Shown: piece by piece, positions 20,411 to 31,594 of the stretch
Layout: every line of letters starts with the position of its first letter
Numbering within the stretch: position 1 is the first letter of the stretch
Origin: Panicum virgatum
Lineage: Eukaryota > Streptophyta > Magnoliopsida > Poales > Poaceae
NCBI RefSeq assembly: GCF_016808335.1
Contig: NC_053150.1
Coordinates: 30,806,238 to 30,870,237, forward strand
Length of the DNA: 64,000 bases
Reading direction: 5' to 3'
Position numbers and translations under genes: made by a program
The notes under the pieces: model-generated
Seen by the model: only the letters and a program-made list of their open reading frames with translations
Told to the model about the DNA's origin: nothing
Database searches by the model: none

Positions 20411-22026
20411 TGTTGACATTTCTTAGCGCAATCACTAGGAATGGTTAATCCTTAGCAACAGCGCCAGAAATGCCTGTTGGCAGTCCTTAGTGCAATCACT
20501 AGAAATGAAGGTGCCAAAACCATCCTAAAAACTGCACCCAAGGGGGTCCCACTCTCGTGGTATAATCAATACGATTACAGATGGATCAGCAAGCGCACGG
20601 ACATACCGTTGTAGCATTTCACCCAGAGAGTAAGGGTATCGTCATTTATTTGTGTCCCAAAGGACAGCAGCGGCAAAGGTATTGTACTCAACATTAACCA
20701 TGATATTGTGCCTCAAGCAATAGGCAATGCTCTAACAGGGTAAGTCCAAGTAAAGAATAAGCAAGGGTAATGTGACACAGCACACATCCACACTCCAAGA
20801 GGAAGGAATAAAGGAGAGAAACTATAAAACAAAGAACTACTCTATCCTACGTCAAGTCAGCTGGAGCTTAGGCTAGGTTAGGTGTAATAGTGCTTCTATC
20901 CAAAGCTGGGGTCATGTTAGATCATGGTTAGGACTGCAGGTGCCAGGAAAATGGGATAGCGGGGAGAAGGTCCCGTACCGGAGTACATCCAATTCCTTTA
21001 CCTCTTTGCATGAACTCCTACACCGAACCCGAACGTTGGGGAATACGCAAAACGCAACACCGCTGTTACGCCGGACGGAATGGGCTGTCACCACCTGCCG
21101 TCTACCCCAGTCATACCATGGAGCATGGTCATATCCGAAGGATCCCGCATACCCGAGCACCACGCTCATGTATGAAGTCACTACTCTAGTGCCCCCAGGT
21201 CTTCCACCCTTCGGATAGACGAGTAAAACACTAGAGCAAGCCCGAAAGCACAACAAACCTCCATCCGTACCCGGATCATCTGGCCTAACCAAGACTGTAG
21301 CATAACTTATGAACGATCTAAGCATGGATTGATAAACTATCAAGATAGTAAAGCAACCATGACAGAACTCTATATTATGAATACAAAGCCATACCAGGAG
21401 CCGAGGATTGCTCAACGACCCCGAGGATGACTTGCTCGCTAAAGAGAACTAGCCTAGCTCGACTACCTAGCTAAGAGAGCAAGAGAGAGGAGAGCCTTCT
21501 TGGAGAGAATGGAATGAAGTGTGTGTGTGTGTTTTGAGAGGGGGAGAGAGGCCCTATTTATACTACTTGGAGGTCGGTTTCCCGCCAACGCATATAAGGA
21601 AGGTGATCAAGTGCCTTGGCCGTGACTCCTCCTCGAGATGCACCTGGGCGTGTTGCAGGCCAGGTTCAGCCGACCCTAGGGGTCGGCCGACCCCACCTAT
21701 CAGCCGTTCGTGCTGATCCTTTGCTAGGTGGTTGATTCGTTGGATCTTATCCTTATCCTCTAGTGCATCTTGCATGGAGGCCCCGTTTCCTCTGACATGT
21801 GGGCCCTCTTTGTAAGGGTGTGACGCCGGATGCGATATTCTGCGTAGTTATGTGGTGTCTGCTATGTGTTTTTGTCTTATTCCACTCTTGCTCATCTGAA
21901 ATGTACAAAACTCGAAAACAACTGTGGAGCGAGGTTAGTGATACAAATATGTGAGTAAGGCATGTAGTTTTCCTTTATTATTGAGTATAGTTGATGGGTG
22001 AAAATGGCATTTAAGCACCGTCAACA
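20411..22026 (-). repeat. 3' LTR of element C
   Basis: 1616 bp on the minus strand. TATAAAT box on the minus strand at 21556-21562, U5 module at 20585-20640, and a fossil PBS (TGGCGCTGTTGCTAAGGA, minus) at 20449-20466, about 40 bp inside the LTR end. The frames at 20912-21415 recur in the other LTR copies but have no domain. Confidence 0.88.
20449..20466 (-). other. Fossil primer-binding site in the C 3' LTR
   Basis: 14 of 18 positions match the tRNA-Asp PBS, and all four differences are transitions. It is also present in the 5' LTR at 28367-28384 and in the solo LTR at 7477-7493. Confidence 0.6.
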
Positions 22027-22649
22027 ACTCCCCCAAGCTAGCCCTTTGCTCTCCCCGAGCAAAGTTTTAGACTTAGGTTGTTGCTCAGGAGTTGCTGCAA
22101 TGTCACATTCTTGACTTATGCCCAAGGCACAACCGAGTGTTCTTACCTTTATTCTGAATAAGTTGGCCTTGTTCGCACCTTTTTCCTTACTCCTGTGGGG
22201 CTTATAGCATCATCCTCATCTTTGGTGGTTGAGGGTCAGAATGGCTTGTAGAGTACCACTTACCACTCCTTTGTTCAACCGTCAATCCGGAGGTTTTATA
22301 AAGTTTTTGAAAAGAAATAGTGTAGTTCCTCGGGTGATCTCTCAGATCGCTCAAATGTGTTTCATTCCTCACCAAGACCTTTTTATGTGCCTTTGTTTTT
22401 CCATCCTACTTCTAATGGCTCTTTTTGGTGGATCTGTAGGTATGGAGGATATAATGGCAAACTTGCTTCTCATATTTCGCTAAGTCAAAGACCGGATCCA
22501 AAGGAGAAACAAGTCATAAGCCTTGATCAAGATGTGCAAGTGTGTGGATATTTTTGGTGGATGGTGGATGAAACTCCTTTATATGATCTCTCTCTCCCTT
22601 GTAATATTTTTGATATGGGCTATATTTTCTTTTTCTCCCCTTTTTTTTG

Positions 22650-22753
22650 ACACACCTTGTGGGTGTGTGGCACACCTTCTTTGGGTATGCATCTTTTCTC
22701 TCTTTTTTTTTGACATGCCTTGTGGGCATGTGGCATACCTTCTTTGGGTATGC
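22650..22753 (-). repeat. Array of four hairpins, C
   Basis: Given on the plus strand: ACACACC/GGTGTGT (22650-22668), GCACACC/GGTATGC with one mismatch (22670-22690), ACATGCC/GGCATGT (22713-22731), GCATACC/GGTATGC (22733-22753). Same design as E0 18861-18959; the first hairpin differs by paired changes. Confidence 0.75.
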
Positions 22754-23510
22754 ATCTTTTATTTCTTTTTGTATAGCCCATACATTATGATGATGTCTTT
22801 GGAGAGAGATAAACATGGCACAACATGGAGTTTTATTTGTGGATGAATGGGGGATGTACTTGCTATCTTCCAGGTGTAGAAGTATAGCATGTGAGTGGAC
22901 GTGTACATGATCTTGATCATGGGCATATGAAGTGATTCTCACAAAGGGTCACAACAATTTGACAAAGCTCAATGAGAAGACAAGTTGCATATGTAGAAAA
23001 GGCTTTTCAAACTTGTAACTCATATGGCTCTGGATAGGAATTGCATATCACCGAGGAACTTTATTCTATTTTTTTGTATTTTTGAAAAGAAATACTCCGG
23101 ATATCAAGCATCACGTAGGAGAAGATCATAGCAACTCTTTTCAGCCATATCATAACCCACAACAACCTAGATTTGAATTCTGCTTTTCGCTACCCACAAG
23201 TTTCAAGCTTAAGGTTTGAACATCTAGCCACCAAACTCAGAACTTAGGGAGAGCACAAGGTTGTAACTAGGCATATGAAAGGAACTAACAGAGCAACTAT
23301 TCATCATCTCAACAAGGAAAAACTACACATGCTTACTACACATACTGGAAAGCAAGTAAATATTTTTGGGTTTTTAAAGGTTTTGCTAATTTTATTTGAT
23401 TTTAGTTATGCAATTTTTTATGGATTTTCAGAATTTTGCAAATTTTTGTTTGGTTTCATGCAAGGTTTTGGAAAGTGGTAAAGGTAGAGTTTGATACAAG
23501 GTACCTCTCA

Positions 23511-23526
23511 TGGGGGTCCTCCCCCA
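23511..23526 (-). other. Hairpin downstream of C ORF-1
   Basis: Six-base arms TGGGGG/CCCCCA with a 4-nt loop (AGGA on the minus strand). It follows the last gene of C, as hairpin 1 follows the gag-like gene in A and B, and shares the GGGAGG-CCC core. Confidence 0.45.
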
Positions 23527-23849
23527 AGCTAGCTTCAGGCTCACTGCTGCTAGTTGGGATTAAACCCAGCCCAACGGTAGTAGGCCCTCCACTCCTCCTG
23601 GGATTGCTGCTGTTGCTGCTCCAGATTGCGGATCCTCTCGCCTGTGTATCGCTGCCAATTCTGTGTTGACTCGATGTGCTGGCCCAGCAACTCATCGATG
23701 TTGGTGGTGCGCACATTCAGCTCGCCCATCTACCGAGTTAGAGTGGTGAAACCTCTGGACGAAGCTATACGTCGCGGGGGACCACTGGAGCTGGAATTGG
23801 TGGAATGGTGCCCTGAGGCCTGCGGTGACCACTCGGTGGAACTGATACT

Positions 23850-25061
23850 CTACCATGACGAACCTCCAGCCTCATATTGCTGTGGTTGAGGCTGAGGTTG
23901 CTGCTGCATGAACTCCTCCCTTCTGGCCCTGCTTCTTGTAACCCTGCCAGGAAGACTAGAAACACTATGCCGGCGGCTCTCCTCTTGTGGAACAAGAGGG
24001 GTGGTTAGCGAACGGCAGTTATACAAATGATATCCCGCATTTGGAAATGGGATTTCATTTGCATAACCAAGCGAAAAGAAAATCAAGGAGTCATCCGGGC
24101 CTTTCTTGAGTGTGTGGCCTTGAACCAAGTACGCCTCATCGATCATAACACGGGGCTCCTCAATGAAAGGAACGGGGTTCCCGTGTAAGATTCCCATGTT
24201 TGATGCAATGCGGGTAACCAAAGAAGTGCATTCAATAGGACCCGTCATCCGAAAATTTGTGAGCCATTGCTTAACCATTGCTTGTGCGGGGGAGATTTGG
24301 ATCTTGTTGACCATGGAGTATAATATCATCAACTCATTGTTGCGCACTGGTCGTGGATCATCTCTTGGAAAGAGAGTGATAGCCACCCACTTGTGCATCA
24401 AACGAAGAGTCGGATTTTGAATGTCATTGCACCGAGGTGCAAACTTTCCATGAACAACTTGACCCGAAATCAAACCCCAAAACTCATGTCGATCAAAACC
24501 GTGGCAAGCTTTTGCAAGGGAAACTGGCAAGCGCACTCTAAAACCAAGGAGGTGACTGAAATTTCTCTAATTAAAATAGCGTTCAACTCCAAAAAGTCAG
24601 AAAGAAACACCATCGTCCACCTCCCGAAGAGTGCAAAGAAACTGGATGGTGAGGAGACGAGAACCATTCTCCTCAATGGGCGCAAAACCATCCCATCCAA
24701 CTGCATGCCAAACATGAGCGAAGTCAACGTCCATACCTATTTTTTCGAGAAGGTCCGGATCGAAGGCTCTGGTATGACCAAAGCTTCGATTCTTGATCAT
24801 GGTGTAGGCTTGACGCTCGCGGTCATCTTGCAAGTCGAGGTATGGTGCATCATCTTCATCTATTTCCATGTCCTCGGCTTGTGATTCTGAAGCTTGCTCC
24901 TCGAACTATTTTTCTTGTTCGTCTTGCTCATAATCCATTGTGGTCGACGTTGGTGTAGGTTCGGGGGTATGACAGGAGCTCGACCCACCCCGTGAATGAG
25001 ATGAGCTTGACCCTGTCATCTTCTTGATAGATCCGGAAAGTTTCTGACCTACACCCTTCAT
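23850..25061 (-). pseudogene. ATHILA ORF-1-like gene of element C, with premature stops
   Basis: One reading frame runs from an ATG at 25061 to a TAG at 23850 (about 403 codons). It is interrupted by a TAG at 24908-24906, a TGA at 24599-24597 and a TAG near 24560, with no frameshift. Visible features are an acidic Ser/Asp/Glu-rich N-terminus, a central region (FDRHEFWGLISGQ, then NPTLRLMHKWVAITLFPRDD) resembling the ATHILA ORF-1 family of plant Ty3/gypsy elements, and a basic then Gln/Pro-rich C-terminus (TRSRARREEFMQQ). The biochemical role of that family is not settled. It lies between the protease frame and the 3' LTR, where pol would be in a complete Athila element. The Pfam-type match needs a profile search. 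Confidence 0.6.
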
Positions 25062-25800
25062 GCTTGCAAAAAGAACGAACAAGAACGAACGAAAACAACT
25101 CGATTCGGGTTACGTTAGTGAAATGAAAATGAAACTCTTACCCGAAAGTTGTTCCTCCAATTATGCGATCAATCTTGCAGCAAAGAATTGAGAGAGAGAG
25201 AGTGTGTTCTTGCAATCAAACTTGAGCCAAAATCCAAAGGAAACCCGAGCAAGAATGTGTGAGAGGGAGTGAGAGTGGAGAGAGTGAGCATGAGAGCTCA
25301 TCACCCCTCTCTCGGCCTCTATTTGAAGGAAACTGGGTGAGTGCACCCAAGGAGAAGCCAGGCACAACGGTCAGGAAGCCATTGGAGAAGGTGGGGCCCA
25401 GGAGCCGTTGGCCCTGGGTCGGCCGACCTGTGGGGTCGGCCGGCCCCAGGGTGGGCCTCCCCTGATGCCCCCCTTTGGCCAGGTGATTCCTCAACGGTCA
25501 TAAACTTTGAAAATATGGTGCACGGCCAAAAGTTTGCTCAAAAAGATGTCCAAATTATTTTTCCCAAAGGATTTTAAAACTCAGAAAATATTTTTGGTTT
25601 TTTTGTAAAAAGGGAAAAATGCTAGAAAAATTCCAGCATGCAGAAAACAATTTTGAAAATTTCAAACATGCAGTGGAGAAAAACAAAAAAGATCCAAAGA
25701 AAATGTTGAAAAGCGGATGAAACAAACATGAGATAAATACCAATTTTACCTTTGGCAAGGGCGCGTTGTTTAAAGTCCAACGTGCATGACTTCTCTTTGA
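25062..25800 (-). other. Spacer between gag-protease and ORF-1 in C
   Basis: About 740 bp in the place of RT and integrase. The part at 25250-25500 is GC-rich and the part at 25540-25740 is A/T-rich. Frames on both strands over 25161-25577 lack any domain or conservation that I can see. Confidence 0.55.
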
Positions 25801-28170
25801 TTATGATTGAGCACCCGTCCTGGGAGGAGCAGTGACGGATTGCTTTGCTTTCTCCGCTTTTTTCACTCTTGATGAGGAGGGTTGATCTTGTGTAGTAGTC
25901 TGGACTGGTATTACCACTTCTTCATGCTTAACCTCCTTTATGACTTCTTTCACGAGGCTGACCATGGTGTCCTTCTTTCGTGGTGTTACCACGACTTCTT
26001 GTATGCCTCGTGTATTTGGCCCAAACTTGATTTTGATCATAGAGCATTGCTCAACCTTGGGCTGAAATGGGAACCTTTCTTCCTTGCTGTTGATATTGAA
26101 GCGGATTTCTCCGGCTCCAACAATGATTTGTGCCCCCGCAGTGCTTAGGAATGGTTTTCCTAGAATAAGTGGTGTATCCTTGGAAATGTTCATGTCCAGC
26201 ACCACGAAATCGACAGGGATGAAGTAGTCCCTAACTTTTACTGGTACGTCTTCTGCAATGCCCTCTAGATACCGTACCGAGGAGTCTGCCAGCTGGAGAT
26301 GCATTGGGGTTGGTGTGAGGTGTGTGAAGTTTAGCTTGTCGTAGACGGCTTTTGGCATCACGCTGACACTTGCTCCTAAATCACACAAGGCACGGCCAAA
26401 ATGTTGTGCCCCAATTGAACACGTGATTGTGGGGCACCCTGGATCTTTCTTCTTCTCCGGGGGTTGGTTGAGTATAGCTGCGCTACACTCTTCCGTGAGC
26501 TTGACAACTTCTATGGTGGGCAGCGGCCATTTGTTGTTGATGATGTCCTTGATATATCGGGCGTAGGTCGGTACATGCATTACGTCCAGTAGAGGGACGT
26601 TGACATGTATCTTCTGGATCATCTCAACAAAATGGGTAAACTGCTCATCCACTGTTGCCTTCTTGTTACGGGTGGGGAACAGCAATAAACTGGTCTCAAT
26701 ATAATCCTGTGGAGCCGTTCCCTTTTCTGGTTCCCTGGTTTCTTCTTGATCTGTTGGTTGTTCTTCTTCCTGGGTTGCCGGTGCTTTTCCTGCATGGTTA
26801 GGGTGTGGTGGATCACGAGTGGACTTACCACCCCTCGTGGTCACCGCTTTAACATTCTCAGAGACAGGAACAGAAGTAGCTATTTGAGCAAGAAGAGATT
26901 CAACCTTTTTATTGAAACTTGACTGGTTTTTAAGAGTTGAAGACAAAGTTTCAAGCTTGACATTTAAACTTTCCAGGGATTTCTCATTGGCCAAGAGCTT
27001 TTTATTTATATTTTTGTTAATTTTGACTTGGCCAAGAACAAGTTCTCTCAAGGGAGGTTGGTTTGAATTGAAATTTGAATTATAAGAACGATTGTAGTTA
27101 TTACCTCCCTGAAAAGGTGGACGTGGCTGGTTCAACCCCTGGCCTCCTTGTTGTGGACGGTACCCGTTGTTGTTGTTGTTGAGGTAGGCACAGTTTTCTC
27201 GGGTTTCGGGGTAGTCGTTCCCTGAATGTCCATCATTACCATAGACTTCGCACGTGAAGTGCGAACCCATGGCGTAAACGGGAGCATGGATCGGTTGTTT
27301 GCTCCCTTCCTCCATCTTCTTGATTAGGAGGTCCAGCTTCACGGCAATCATATCCGTCTCTTTGACGGTATGCATGCCTTTGGTGCGGGGTTGGAGTCGT
27401 TCATCGCTCCACCCCTAATTGGAGATCATCTTCTCGACCAATGCTTTGGATTTGGCTATGGTCAGGTCGAGGAAGGCTCCTCTAGCAGCAGCATCAATGT
27501 TGGCTCGAGATGTCGTTGTGAGCCCATTGTAGAAGCTTTGCAGGACGAGCCACTCATCCATGCCATGATGAGGACAGGCCAGGATGTATTCCTGCAGCCT
27601 CTCCCAAGCTTCTGGGATGGATTCCATCCCTGTCTGCTGGAAACTTAAAATTTTCCCGCATAGGGAATTTGTTTTGCCCAGCGGGAAGAATTTTGCGAGG
27701 AATGTCTTGGAGCATTTGGCCCAGGTGTCGATGTCCTTTTCTTTATAAAACCACTATTTTGCCTTCCCCAGGAGGGAAAAGGGAAACAGACAAAGCTTGA
27801 CAATGTCGGCGGCGACACCCCATATGACAACGGTGTCGCAGAGCTCCAGAAAGTTCTGCAAATGTGCATTTGCGTCCTCGTTCGGCTTGCCACAGAATGG
27901 GCTAGCCTGTACCATGTTGATGAGGCTTGATTTGAGTTCAAAGTTCACGTCCCCGACATTGATGTTGGGGCCAGTGGAGACATTGCCGGTGGAGGGGACG
28001 GAGAACTCGCGGAGAGTCTTTTCAGCCATAGCCTCAAGAACGAGTGGTGCTTCCGAAATGGGTTTCTGTGCCGGGAGGATAGCGAGAGGAGGAACGACAC
28101 GAGGTCGTGCCCTTCTCACGAGCCTCTCTGGATTGTCTGTGTAGTTTTCCGGCAGGGAGAAACCAGTCAT
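25801..28170 (-). pseudogene. Gag-protease polyprotein of element C, two in-frame TAG codons
   Basis: One frame of about 790 codons from the ATG at 28170 to the stop at 25801, interrupted by TAG at 27756-27754 and 27417-27415. Order: Gag domain (CGKPNEDANAHLQNFLELCDT, then CLFPFSLLGKAK, then IPEAWERLQEYILACPHHG); a nucleocapsid knuckle at residues 42-55 of the last segment, reading C-EV-Y-GNDG-H-SGND-Y, so two of its Cys positions are Tyr; a coiled-coil-like stretch; then a retropepsin with CDLGASVSVM (residues 331-340) and a later LILGKPFL flap-side motif. D-L-G is the usual variant in Athila elements, so the protease may be intact. Gag packages RNA and the protease would process the polyprotein. 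No pol follows. Confidence 0.8.
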
Positions 28171-28302
28171 ACACTACCCCTGTCTCCTTTCAAATCAAAA
28201 ATAAAAGAAGACATAAAGTGACATTAGCCTGAAAGAGTAAAGACTATATCCTGAGTACAAGGTCTAAGTTAATATCAGCACAATATCTTTGTTCACATGC
28301 CG

Positions 28303-28320
28303 TCCCCGGCAACGGCACCA
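28303..28320 (-). other. Primer-binding site, tRNA-Asp type (C)
   Basis: TGGTGCCGTTGCCGGGGA on the minus strand, 8 nt from the LTR end, one base different from the site in A and B. The leader 28171-28302 between PBS and gag ATG has no gene. Confidence 0.8.
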
Positions 28321-28328
28321 GAAATGCT

Positions 28329-29967
28329 TGTTGACATTTCTTAGCGCAATCACTAGGAATGGTTAATCCTTAGCAACAGCGCCAGAAATGCCTGTTGGCA
28401 GTCCTTAGTGCAATCACTAGAAATGAGGGCGCCGAACCCATCCTAGCAACTGCACCAAAGGGGGTGCAACTCTCGTGGTATAATCAATATGATTACAGAT
28501 GGATCCGCAAGCGCACGGATATACCGTTGTAGCATTTCACCCGGAGAGTAAGGATATCGTCATTTATTTGTGTCCCAAAGGACGACAGCGGCAAAGGTAT
28601 TATACTCAACATTAACCATGACATTGTGCCTCAAGCAATAGGCAATGCTCTAACAGGGGTTAGTCCAAGTAAAGAATAAGCAAGGGTAATGCGACACAGC
28701 ACACATCCACACTCCAAGAGGAAGGAATAAAGCAGAGAAACTATAAAACAAAGAACTACTCTATCCTACGTCAAGTCAGCTGGAGCATAGGCTAGGTTAG
28801 GTGTCCTAGTGCTTCTATCCAAAGCTGGGGTCATGTTAGATCATGGTTGGGACTGCAGGTGCCAGGAAAATGGGATAGCGGGGAGAAGGTCCCGTACTGA
28901 AGTACAACCAGTTCCGTTACCTCTTTGCATGAACTCCTACACCGAACCCGAACGTCGGGGAGTACGCTAAACGCAACACCACTGTTACACCGGACGGACA
29001 GGGCTGTCACCACCTGCCGTCTACCACAGTCACACCGTGGAGCACGGTCATATCCGAAGGATCCCGCATAACCGAGCACCACGCTCGTGTATGAAGTCAC
29101 TACTCTAGTGCCCCCATGTCTCTCACCCTTCGGATGGACGAGTAAAACACTAGAGCAAGCCCGAAAGCACAACGAACCTCTATCCGTACCCGAATCATCT
29201 GGCCTAACCAAGACTGTAGCATAACTTATGAACGATCTAAGCATGGATTGATAAACTATCAAGATAGTAAAGCAACCATGGCAGAACTCTATATTATGAA
29301 TAGAAGTCTGACAAGTCGGATACAAACCCATACCAGGAGCCGAGGATTGCTCAACGACCCTGAGGACGACTTGCTCGCTAAAGAGAACTAGCCTATCTCC
29401 ACTACCTAGCTAAGAGAGCAAGAGAGAGGAGAGCATTCTTGGAGAGAATGGAATGAAGTGTGTGTGTGTGTGTGTTGAGAGGGGGAGAGAGGCCCTATTT
29501 ATACTACTTGGAGGTCGGTTTCCCGCCAACGCATATATGGAAGGTGATCAGGTGCCTTGGCCGTGATTCCTCCTCGAGATGCACCTGGACGCGTTGCAGT
29601 CCAGGTTCTGCCGACCCTGGGGGTCGGCCGACCCCACCTGTCAGCTGTTCGTGCTCATCCTTTGCTGGGTGGTTGATTCATTGGATCTTATCCTTATCCT
29701 CTAGTGCATCTTGCGTGGAGGCCCCGTTTCCTCTGACATGTGGGCCCTCTTTGTAATGGTGTGACTCCAAATGCGATATTCTGCGTAGTTATGTGGCGTC
29801 TGCTGCGTGTTTTCATCTTATTCCGCTCTTGCTCATCTGAAATGTACAAAACTCGAAAACAACTGTGGAGCGAGGTTAGTGATACAAATATGTGAGTAAG
29901 GCATGTAGTTTTCCTTTATTATTGAGTATAGTTGAGGGGTGAAAAGGGCACTTAAGCACCGTCAGCA
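28329..29967 (-). repeat. 5' LTR of element C
   Basis: 1639 bp, the partner of 20411-22026, from which it differs by small indels (a longer TG run at 29459-29474 and about 17 extra bases near 29300) and scattered changes. TATA on the minus strand at 29497-29503; U5 module at 28504-28559; fossil PBS at 28367-28384. Confidence 0.88.
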
Positions 29968-29972
29968 ACAGT

Positions 29973-30291
29973 CCTGTTGGTCCTTCGTAATCCTCCATGT
30001 TCGAGTATAGCGTAGAGTCATTGGCCGGAGTCTCCTGACCATTTCAGGGGTAAGCTGGTGCCCGAAGCGAGTATTCTGCCCAAGAGATCAATCTTTAACT
30101 CATCCTTAGTGCTACAGTAGGAATCCTCTCCAGGCTTTCCACTTAACCTTGGTGTGTCCTTGAACTGACTAAGTTAGGAGTTAGAGCACACACGTTCCCT
30201 GTGGAAATGATACCCTTCAGTACTCTAGGGTGAAAGCTATGATGGTATCCGGGCGCTTGCGGATTTATTCGCATCGTTAAAATACCCAACA
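29973..30291 (+). repeat. 3' LTR of E0, second part
   Basis: Continues 19500-20410 after element C. It contains the U5 module (30209-30263) and ends aaaatacccaaca at 30291. With the first part the LTR is about 1.23 kb. Confidence 0.85.
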
Positions 30292-30428
30292 GTGCCCTGC
30301 TGGCACGAAGAGCTGATCAGATGAGGAAAGATTTCGGCAAAGATCCGCGGAATTTAGTCTGCTCAAAATAGATTTGCGTGCGAATTAAGGATTTGGGCGC
30401 TTTGCAGCTTGATCAAATGAGCCAATAG
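30292..30428 (+). mobile_element. Remnant of element K
   Basis: 137 bp between E0 and the LTR of H. One frame reads ARRADQMRKDFGKDPRN before a stop, which could be the end of an element coding region, but I cannot assign it. If H inserted here, this piece continues at 58775. The bases next to the two H ends are aatag and aagag (4 of 5 identical), which weakly supports this. Confidence 0.4.
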
Positions 30429-30516
30429 TGTGGCGGAACCACCCAAAAGACTGGGCCCGGGTGCACTGATCATCGTTGCTAGGCAACTCTGACCCAATTC
30501 GGCATGCACCGGTAGT
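30429..30516 (-). mobile_element. Fragment of the H LTR
   Basis: tgtggcggaaccacccaaaa... aligns with the first ~85 bp of 55077-58774 (shared gatcatcgttgctaggcaac). Homology stops after gcatgcaccggta. It is probably the start of the second LTR of H, cut by later insertions. Confidence 0.65.
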
Positions 30517-30532
30517 GTCAGACCTGTGACAG

Positions 30533-31149
30533 CCAAGGTTCACCAAACCGGTGGGAACCGGTCCGGTTTGACCGGTTACCGGTCAAACCGGTCCGGCCCG
30601 GTTCCGGTTTGGTCCGGTACCCAACCGGCCAAAATTCAAAATTTAAATTTAAATTCACAAAATGAAAAATTCCCAAAAAATTCCTAAAAATACTTCAAGG
30701 TGCAATGAATCTAGTAGTGTCAAATTTTCTCAAAAATTCATTCATTTAGTATAGTTTGCGGGGATTTAAAGTTAAATCAAAAAAGAAAAAAGAAAAAAAT
30801 GGGCCGGCCCATTAAAGCCCACCGGTCAAACCGGTCAAACCGGCCGGTAAACCGGTCAAACCGGTCGGTAAACCGGTAAAACCGGCCGGGAAACCGGTTG
30901 CACGGGAGCTATTGAATTTGAATTTGAATTCAAACCGGTCAAACCGACCGGTAAACCGGTAAAACCGGCCGGTAAACCGGTCAAACCGGCCGGTAAACCG
31001 GTCGGAACCGGTTGCACGGGATTTTTTGAATTTATTTGAATTTGGATTTGAATTCAACCGGTTTCCACCGGTTACCGGTCAAACCGGTCCGGTAAACCGC
31101 TACCGGAGGGCGGCGGTTTGACCGGACCGGTCGGTTCGGTTAACCCTGG
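30533..31149. mobile_element. Palindromic ACCGGT-rich DNA transposon (MITE-like)
   Basis: 617 bp with inverted ends: left CCAAGGTTCACCAAACCG, right (reverse complement) CCAGGGTTAACCGAACCG, 15 of 18 identical. TGACAG flanks both sides (30527-30532 and 31150-31155) as a likely 6-bp target duplication. Both arms are filled with repeats of the accggtcaaaccgg type, which are themselves palindromic, around a central A/T-rich part. No transposase is present. Superfamily is uncertain. The 81-residue minus frame at 30812-31057 translates the repeat and is not a gene. Confidence 0.65.
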
Positions 31150-31161
31150 TGACAGCTAGAC

Positions 31162-31555
31162 TGTTGATAGGCATAAAATGTTCTAGAGTAAGGGATAGCT
31201 CATGGATATACCTTACCTCTCTTGTAACTACCCGAATAGGAGTAGAACTAACTGCAGTACAAAGGAAACTACCCGATCTTGTTATAGTTGGGCTCTAACT
31301 GTACTCGGCTAGGACTTTCCATGTAACCCTGTCCCCCCCGGATATATAAGGGCGGGCAGGGACCCCCTCCAAATAATCATCAACACCTAAGGCAATACAA
31401 ACCACACAGGACGTAGGGTATTACGCAAACTCGCGGCCCGAACCTGTCTAAATCTTTGTGTTCCTTGTTCCATCGAGTTCTAGAGCAGTCGATCCCTACA
31501 TACAAACATTACTGCTAAGGGTATCCCTGAGCAGGCTTGGCGGTAAACACCGACA
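31162..31555 (+). repeat. 5' LTR of element E
   Basis: 394 bp, tgttgatagg...aaacaccgaca, with a TATATAA box at 31343-31349. It is short compared with the other LTRs here. No second copy is in the window. Confidence 0.75.
31343..31349 (+). promoter_or_regulatory. LTR TATA box (E)
   Basis: TATATAA in ccggatatataagggcggg, about 210 bp before the LTR end. Confidence 0.6.
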
Positions 31556-31557
31556 GC

Positions 31558-31573
31558 TGGCGCGCCAGGTAGG
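31558..31573 (+). other. Primer-binding site (E)
   Basis: TGGCGCGCCAGGTAGG, 2 nt after the LTR end. This type is common in grass Ty3/gypsy elements. I do not assign the tRNA. Confidence 0.7.
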
Positions 31574-31594
31574 CGGTAAACACCAGCGAATTCG

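Larger units (their letters stand above)
22027..23849 (-). other. C 3' non-coding region
   Basis: On the minus strand it ends with ggctagcttgggggagt (polypurine tract, 22027-22043) before the 3' LTR. It contains the hairpin array (22650-22753) and a TGGGGG/CCCCCA hairpin (23511-23526). Homology to E0, A and B includes gatcaagatgtgcaag near 22527. No supported gene; the frames at 22514-22942 translate the hairpin array. Confidence 0.7.
20411..29967 (-). mobile_element. Element C: Athila-like LTR retrotransposon with gag-protease and ORF-1 but no RT or integrase
   Basis: Minus-strand element: 5' LTR 28329-29967, PBS 28303-28320, gag-pro 28170-25801, ORF-1-like gene 25061-23850, 3' non-coding region, and 3' LTR 20411-22026. 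TSD ACAGT is at 20406-20410 and 29968-29972. No RT, RNase H or integrase lies between protease and ORF-1, so it is non-autonomous for replication. Each gene is one frame broken only by stop codons (TAG or TGA), consistent with C-to-T changes, without frameshifts. Its 3' region is homologous to those of E0, A and B. Confidence 0.88.

Noticed and set aside
20912..21415. 167-residue minus frame, also at 28831-29331 and partly at 6627-7085
   Set aside because: Recurrence is explained by the LTR copies themselves. It has no domain and lies in the R/U5 region; indels between copies are not codon-sized.
22514..22942. 142-residue minus frame rich in HMPTRHVKK
   Set aside because: Translation of the hairpin array; the same repeat gives a similar frame in E0 at 18826-19083.
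19500..30291. E0 LTR considered as the 5' LTR of an element reaching to the right
   Set aside because: No PBS follows at 30292, while a polypurine tract precedes it at 19486; it is a 3' LTR.
30812..31057. 81-residue frame with repeats like FTGRFDR
   Set aside because: Translation of the ACCGGT palindromic repeat, not a protein gene.
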